A program made the position numbers and the translations under genes. Shown here in pieces: positions 51,815 to 64,000 of a DNA stretch of 64,000 nucleotides. Source of the stretch: Streptomyces sp. NBC_00459. GTDB lineage: Bacteria > Actinomycetota > Actinomycetes > Streptomycetales > Streptomycetaceae. The stretch's first letter is position 1. Each line of letters opens with the position of its first letter. The stretch is from assembly GCF_036013955.1 (NCBI RefSeq), contig NZ_CP107903.1, positions 124,001 through 188,000 of the forward strand, in the 5' to 3' direction. Below the pieces are notes generated by a model. That model was not told the DNA's origin. It saw nothing but the letters and a program-made list of their open reading frames with translations, and did not search any database.

Positions 51815-54800
51815 TCAATAGACGAGTGCACTTGCCACGCCCCGCACAAGTGCTGAGCACCGGTCCTCCAGCAGCCGGGCGGTCTCCGACAGCAGACGGT
51901 CGGCCACCGCGTCGACGGTGCGGGCCTGCCAGGGTTCGAGGCTGGTGCCCTTGACCCACTGGTTGAAGGCTCCCATCGCCGGTCCGCAGTACACCAGGTA
52001 GTCCACCTTCCGGTCGGAGACGCCGGTGCGGGCCAGTTCGAATCCCTGGTTGAGGTAGGACCGGAAGGCGAGGGCGAGCCTGTCCTTGGTAGGCGCCTCC
52101 CGCTCTCCCTCCCCCGTCCTGGCCGCGGTATCACGCCATGCCTCTTCGAAGGAGCGTCGCATGAAAGTGTTCTCGATCTGACTCCGCGTCGCCGCGTCGA
52201 TGTCGTCGAACGTGTCGTACATCCGCCACAGCTGGTAGAGCCGGTCGGCGCGGGCCGGGAAGAAGACGCCGCGCCGGACCACCCTGGCGCGGACTCCGAG
52301 TTCGAACCGCTCCTCCCACGGCGCCGGCTCGGTGTCGTGAATGTCGAGCCGCTGCAGCATGTCCTTGGCATCTGCGCTGGTCGCCGCCTCCACGGTGCAC
52401 TGGTTCACCGACCCGGTGACCAGGAACTCCGCGCCGAGTACAAGGGCTGCCACCGCCGCCTCGGGCGTCCCCATACCACCTGCGGCGCCCACGTGAACCC
52501 GCGGCCAGGGTCCGGCGAGGGCGTCCCGTAGGCGCAGCACGGCGGGCAGCAGCATCGCCAGATCCGCAGTGTCCGTGTGCCAGCCACCGCCGGCCTCGAC
52601 GCACAGGTCGTCCGCCATCGACAGGTCGGCGGCGCGCGCGGCCTCGTGCGGCGTCAGCTCACCGTTTTCAAGGAGGGCGCGCACCATGTCGTCCGGGGCG
52701 GGACGCAGGAACATCTCGGCCGCGTCCGTACGGGACACCTTGGCGATGACGCGCCCGCCTTTGAGGCGGTACTTCACCAGAGCCGGTGTGATCCGCAGGA
52801 AGCCCGAGGCCTCCACGGTATGCACGCCCAGGCTCAACAACAGGTCGACCAGTGCTCGTTCCGCCTCCGGGTGCGCGTGCCTGTGCAACAGGTTCACCCC
52901 GAACGGCCCGCTGGCGCCGAGCACGTTCTGGATGGCCCGCACCCTGGTCTCAACGTCCGTGAGCGACAGGCCCCCGGCACCGAGAATGCCCATCCCGCCG
53001 GCTTTGCCGAGCGCGATGACCAGGGCCTCGGAGGAGATGCCGCCGTACATCCCGCCTGCCAGGTAGGCGAGGCTCAGCCCGTAGCGGCTGCGGAAGCCCG
53101 GAGCGCCCAGGTCCCGGGGGGACAGTGCCTGACGTGCCATCAATGTCGGCGCAGGCGAGCGCGGCATGTCCCCTTCCGGCTCCGGCTCCTGTTCCCGCGC
53201 CGGTATCCGCGCTGATGTCCACTCCGGTATGCGCTGCGTCTCCGGCTCGGCCATGGGCCGCGAGTCCGTGAGTTCACGGATCTTCTCGACCGTCTTGGTC
53301 AGAGTCCGGCCGGGGCCCAGTTCCTCGAAATCCACTTCGCCCCGGGTCAGGAGGTAGCGGACGATGTCCACCCACCGCACGGGTCCGGCGATCTGACCGG
53401 CCAACGTCTCCCGCACGCGTTCCGGCCGGTACGGGAGTGCGTCCAGGTTCGCGATCACCGGGATCAGCGGCGGCCGGAACTCGGTGGCTTCCAGCAGTGG
53501 CCGGAAGTCCTCGGCCGCGTTCCGCATGTAGCGGGAATGGAAGGGGGCGCTGACGTTGAGGACCGCGACCCGTGCGCCCCGGTCCTCGAACACCGCGCGC
53601 GCCCGGTCGATGTCCGCCGTGGGACCGGCCAGTACGACCTGCTCCGGGGTGTTGTGGTTGGCGACGTCGACCGCGTCCAGCCGCGCCTGTGACAGCACAG
53701 ACTCCACCGTGTCCAGGTCCAGGCCCAGCACGGCGGCCATGCCCCCTCCGGAGGCCTGTCCCATCAGCTCGCCCCGGCGCCGGACCAGCCGGAGCCCGGT
53801 GTCGAAGTCGAAGACGCCCGCGGCGAACAGCGCCGTGTACTCGCCGAGGCTGTGCCCGACGAGGAAGTCCGGTGGCCGCGGATCCTGCCGGTTGCGCCGC
53901 AGGTAGGTGAGGGCCTCGACCACGTACAGCGCGGGCTGGGTGAACTCGGTGCGCCGCAGGCGCCCTTCGGGGTTGTTCAGGCACAGGTCACGGATGGAGT
54001 ACCCGAGGATCTCGTCCGCCTGCGACACCTGTTCGGGGAAATCGTCGAAGAGATCCGCGCCCATGCCCTTGGCCTGGGAGCCCTGACCGGGGAAACCGTA
54101 GACCTTCATGCGGGCGCCTTTCGCGACGGTCGGCGGGAGCTGCGGGTCGGCCCGGACGGCCGCCGCGTCGGAGGGGGTGGGTGGACCGCCAGCGCCCGCG
54201 CGGTCCCGTACCCGGGTGAACAGCCGGGTGTCCCGGGAGAACTGGTTGAGCAGCGGCATGGACCGCGAACGGGAGCCCGGCACGGTGGTCAGGAGAGCGC
54301 GGGCGAAGCTGTGCAGGGTGCCGGACGGCCCCGCGTCGAGGTAGAGGTGGGGGCCCTCCGCCTCCAGCGCCCTGACGGTCGCGCCGAACTCCATCGGCTG
54401 CCGCACGACCCGCCACAGGTGCTCCACGGTCACCGGTTCCACCCGGCCGGCGGTGACGCTGGAGACCAGCGGGATCTGTGGCGCTCGCAGGTCGACGTCG
54501 CTCCACAGTGCCTCGAAGGCCGGCCGGGAGGCGTCCATCAGCCGGGAGTGGAAGCCGTGGGAGACGGGGATCCGCTGGAACGGCACCTGTCGTCCGGACA
54601 GGAGAGCCTCGGCGCGGGCCAGGGCTTCGAGCGGGCCCGCGACCACGAAGTGGTCGTCGTAGTAGCGCGCCGCCAGGTCCAGGTCCCGGTGCAGGGCCGG
54701 TTCGCCGAGATACAGGGCGGGAGGGGCGAGTACGGCGAGCATGCCTCCGGGGACGTGCTCGGCGACCGATCGTGCCATCCCGACGAGGCGGCGCAGGCAG

Positions 54801-55146
54801 TCACCCTCGTCCACCACGCCGGCCAGCACCGACGCCGTGAACTCGCCCAGGCTCACGCCCAGCAGGAGATCGGGGGTGACGCCGTGGGAGATCAGCGTCT
54901 CGGCCAGCGCCAGCTCGACCATCACGATCGCCGGATTGGTGAAGAGGGTGTCGGTGAACGGCTGTGAGACAGGTCGCCCGGGATCGTACATGCGGGCGAT
55001 GACGGAGTCGCCGGTCTCCGGCTCCACGAGGGCGTCCAGCCGGTGCAGCGTTTCCCGGAACACCGGTTCGGAATCGTAGAGTTCGCGGCCCATCTGGTGG
55101 TACTGGGAGCCCTGACCGGAGAACATGAAGACGGTTCTGGGCGTGT

Positions 55147-55150
<4 letters not shown>
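51815..55150 (-). CDS. Trans-acting acyltransferase di-domain fused to PfaD-type enoylreductase (AT-AT-ER)
   Basis: A 1,111-residue protein that would load extender units onto PKS carriers in trans and reduce enoyl intermediates. AT1 (about 5-300) has FMFSGQGSQYHQMGREL, nucleophile S100 in LGVSLGEFTAS and the His in VSHGFHSRL. AT2 (about 348-640) has VYGFPGQGSQAKGMG, S434 in VGHSLGEYTALF and VSAPFHSRYM. The FMN-dependent ER (about 665-1105) has GGMYGGISSEALVIALGKAG, VHVGAAGGMGTPEAAVAAL and FLVTGSVNQCTVEA. GTG 55150 overlaps the NRPS stop by 4 bases. ATG 54109 could restart translation at AT2, but no stop separates the domains. It is the last gene of the cluster. Confidence 0.9.
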
Positions 55151-63099
<7,949 letters not shown>

Positions 63100-63169
63100 C
63101 GCGTCCCCTCTGTCTCGGCTGCCGATGTCCGGGAGCCGGTCTTTCTTCCACTCGGCCTTTTCCTGGGTT

Positions 63170-63403
63170 TCACCTCGGCGGGCGCGCGTCGGAGCCGGAC
63201 TCCATGGCCGTGCGGAGACTGCGCGGTCGCATGTCGGTCCAGTTCTTCTCGATGTAGTCGAGACATTCCATGCGGCTCGCACCGTCCAGTACGACGTCCC
63301 ATCCCGGCGCCACGTCGAGATGTCCGGGCCACAGCGAGTGCTGCTCCTCGTCGTTGCGGAGCACTTTGTAGGCGCCGTCGGCCTCTTCGAAGGGATTGGA
63401 CAT
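63170..63403 (-). CDS. MbtH-family NRPS accessory protein
   Basis: A 77-residue MbtH-like protein that binds adenylation domains and makes them soluble or active. All hallmark positions are present: [20 protein letters not shown] at the start, [13 protein letters not shown] with the Trp pair, and [18 protein letters not shown] at the end. It lies between the PKS-type gene and the NRPS (70 bp before the latter), so A1, A2 or both probably depend on it. Confidence 0.96.
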   Translation of the reverse strand: MSNPFEEADGAYKVLRNDEEQHSLWPGHLDVAPGWDVVLDGASRMECLDYIEKNWTDMRPRSLRTAMESGSDARPPR

Positions 63404-63460
63404 ACCGCACCTCGTTACGTCGAGTGGAATGCGAGCAGAATTTGAGTGGAATGACGAAGC

Positions 63461-64000
63461 TCAGTGGAATTCAGAATTCTCGTCCGCCAGCTTGTTCAGC
63501 TCTTCGTCGGTCAGGCCTTCGATGAAGCCGATGCTTTCCAGGATTGCGTCCACTTCGCTCGCGCCGGCGGCCACCGGTGCGCGGCGGTCGAGCGCGGCGG
63601 CCAGCTCACCGAGCCGCGGCGCGTCGAAGACGGCCTGGACGGTCAGTTCCACACCGGTGTACTGGCGCAGCAGGTTGATCAGGCGGGTCGCCAGCAGCGA
63701 GTTGCCGCCGAGCGAGAGGAAGCTGCTCGTCGCGTCCAGCCTGCCCGCGTCGACCCCCAGCAGCTCGGCCCAGACGGCCACCATCGTCCGCTCGGAGTCG
63801 GTGAGCCGAGCGTCCGGCGATAGGCCGGCGGCGGACATGGCCCGTCCCGGGGATGCTCCGGTCCCGGCCGGGACCGTGCCCCGTGCCCTGCGGCCGATCC
63901 AGTAGCTCCCCCGGTCGAAGGCGGTCGCCGGAAGCGGGACCAGTCGGCGGGATCCGCTGTGGAGCCCGCTCCACGGCACTCGGGCGCCCCGGACCCACAG
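63461..64000 (-). CDS. C-terminal end of a PKS with carrier domain (continues past window edge)
   Basis: The last 179 residues of a larger protein. The first segment LVPLPATAFDRGSYWIGRRA is the linker seen after ketosynthase or acyltransferase domains in modular PKSs. A carrier domain follows with SFLSLGGNSLLATRL (phosphopantetheine Ser) and LTVQAVFDAPRLGELAAAL. The end, VDAILESIGFIEGLTDEELN, is a helical tail that may act as a docking element; no thioesterase or reductase follows. It is upstream of mbtH and the NRPS in the same direction, so the assembly line probably runs PKS to NRPS. Whether this module has its own AT cannot be seen. Confidence 0.85.
   Translation of the reverse strand: MWVRGARVPWSGLHSGSRRLVPLPATAFDRGSYWIGRRARGTVPAGTGASPGRAMSAAGLSPDARLTDSERTMVAVWAELLGVDAGRLDATSSFLSLGGNSLLATRLINLLRQYTGVELTVQAVFDAPRLGELAAALDRRAPVAAGASEVDAILESIGFIEGLTDEELNKLADENSEFH

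Noticed and set aside
54100..54120. Separate gene starting at AT2 (ATG 54109)
   Set aside because: No stop codon lies between AT1 and AT2 and the AAAGG signal is weak; one AT-AT-ER protein is the simpler reading, though an internal start is not excluded.

Overview
The window is high-GC actinobacterial DNA, almost certainly from a Streptomyces or close relative. The evidence is codon use with G/C at third positions, many GTG and TTG starts, overlapping ATGA/GTGA gene junctions, Tat-type RR signal sequences, MmyB-type regulators, IS110-type relics and a large modular biosynthetic locus. I saw no tRNA, rRNA or CRISPR array. It reads as accessory chromosome: regulated catabolic islands, decayed genes, and the edge of a natural-product cluster.

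Layout. 0-4.3 kb: a gene tail, a GH43 glycosidase, and a PLP decarboxylase divergent from a MarR regulator with a tandem operator between them. 4.5-13.7 kb: an envelope/efflux block with an MMPL transporter, two convergent NarL-type two-component systems and an ABC ATPase/FtsX permease pair. 14-17.7 kb: a snapalysin-like protease, an SDR-fold protein lacking its catalytic Tyr/Lys, and an exported clan GH-A glycosidase. 17.9-23.6 kb: an amine-utilisation island (APC permease, SDR, glutamine-synthetase-like ligase) mixed with pseudogenes (IS110 transposase, SDR, class-I glutamine amidotransferase, luciferase-like monooxygenase). 24.4-32 kb: an MmyB regulator, then an exported molybdenum aldehyde oxidoreductase operon (paoABC-type) with its XdhC-type chaperone, moaA and moaE. 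32.7-35.9 kb: a Tat-exported amidohydrolase and a Tat-exported alpha/beta-hydrolase-fold protein without its nucleophile serine.

36-46.9 kb is one catabolic island: an MHS transporter, a carboxymuconolactone-decarboxylase-family protein, a family III CoA-transferase, a glutathione S-transferase, a GntR regulator, a glutathione synthetase homologue, two enoyl-CoA hydratases, a dienelactone hydrolase, a 3-hydroxyacyl-CoA dehydrogenase and an exported serine hydrolase. Copies of a CTGKATMCAG motif lie upstream of nearly every transcription unit and of the GntR gene itself, which suggests one regulon. 47.6-51.6 kb carries an old-yellow-enzyme oxidoreductase, an aldehyde dehydrogenase and a second MmyB regulator.

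51.8-64 kb, all on the minus strand, is the end of a hybrid PKS/NRPS cluster that continues past the right edge: the tail of a PKS ending in a carrier domain, an MbtH protein, a 2,650-residue NRPS (C-A-T-C-A-T-C), and one 1,111-residue protein carrying two stand-alone acyltransferases plus a PfaD-type enoylreductase. The trans-acting ATs point to a trans-AT system. The first adenylation domain reads as serine-specific; the second has a pocket I cannot match; the last condensation domain has lost both catalytic histidines.
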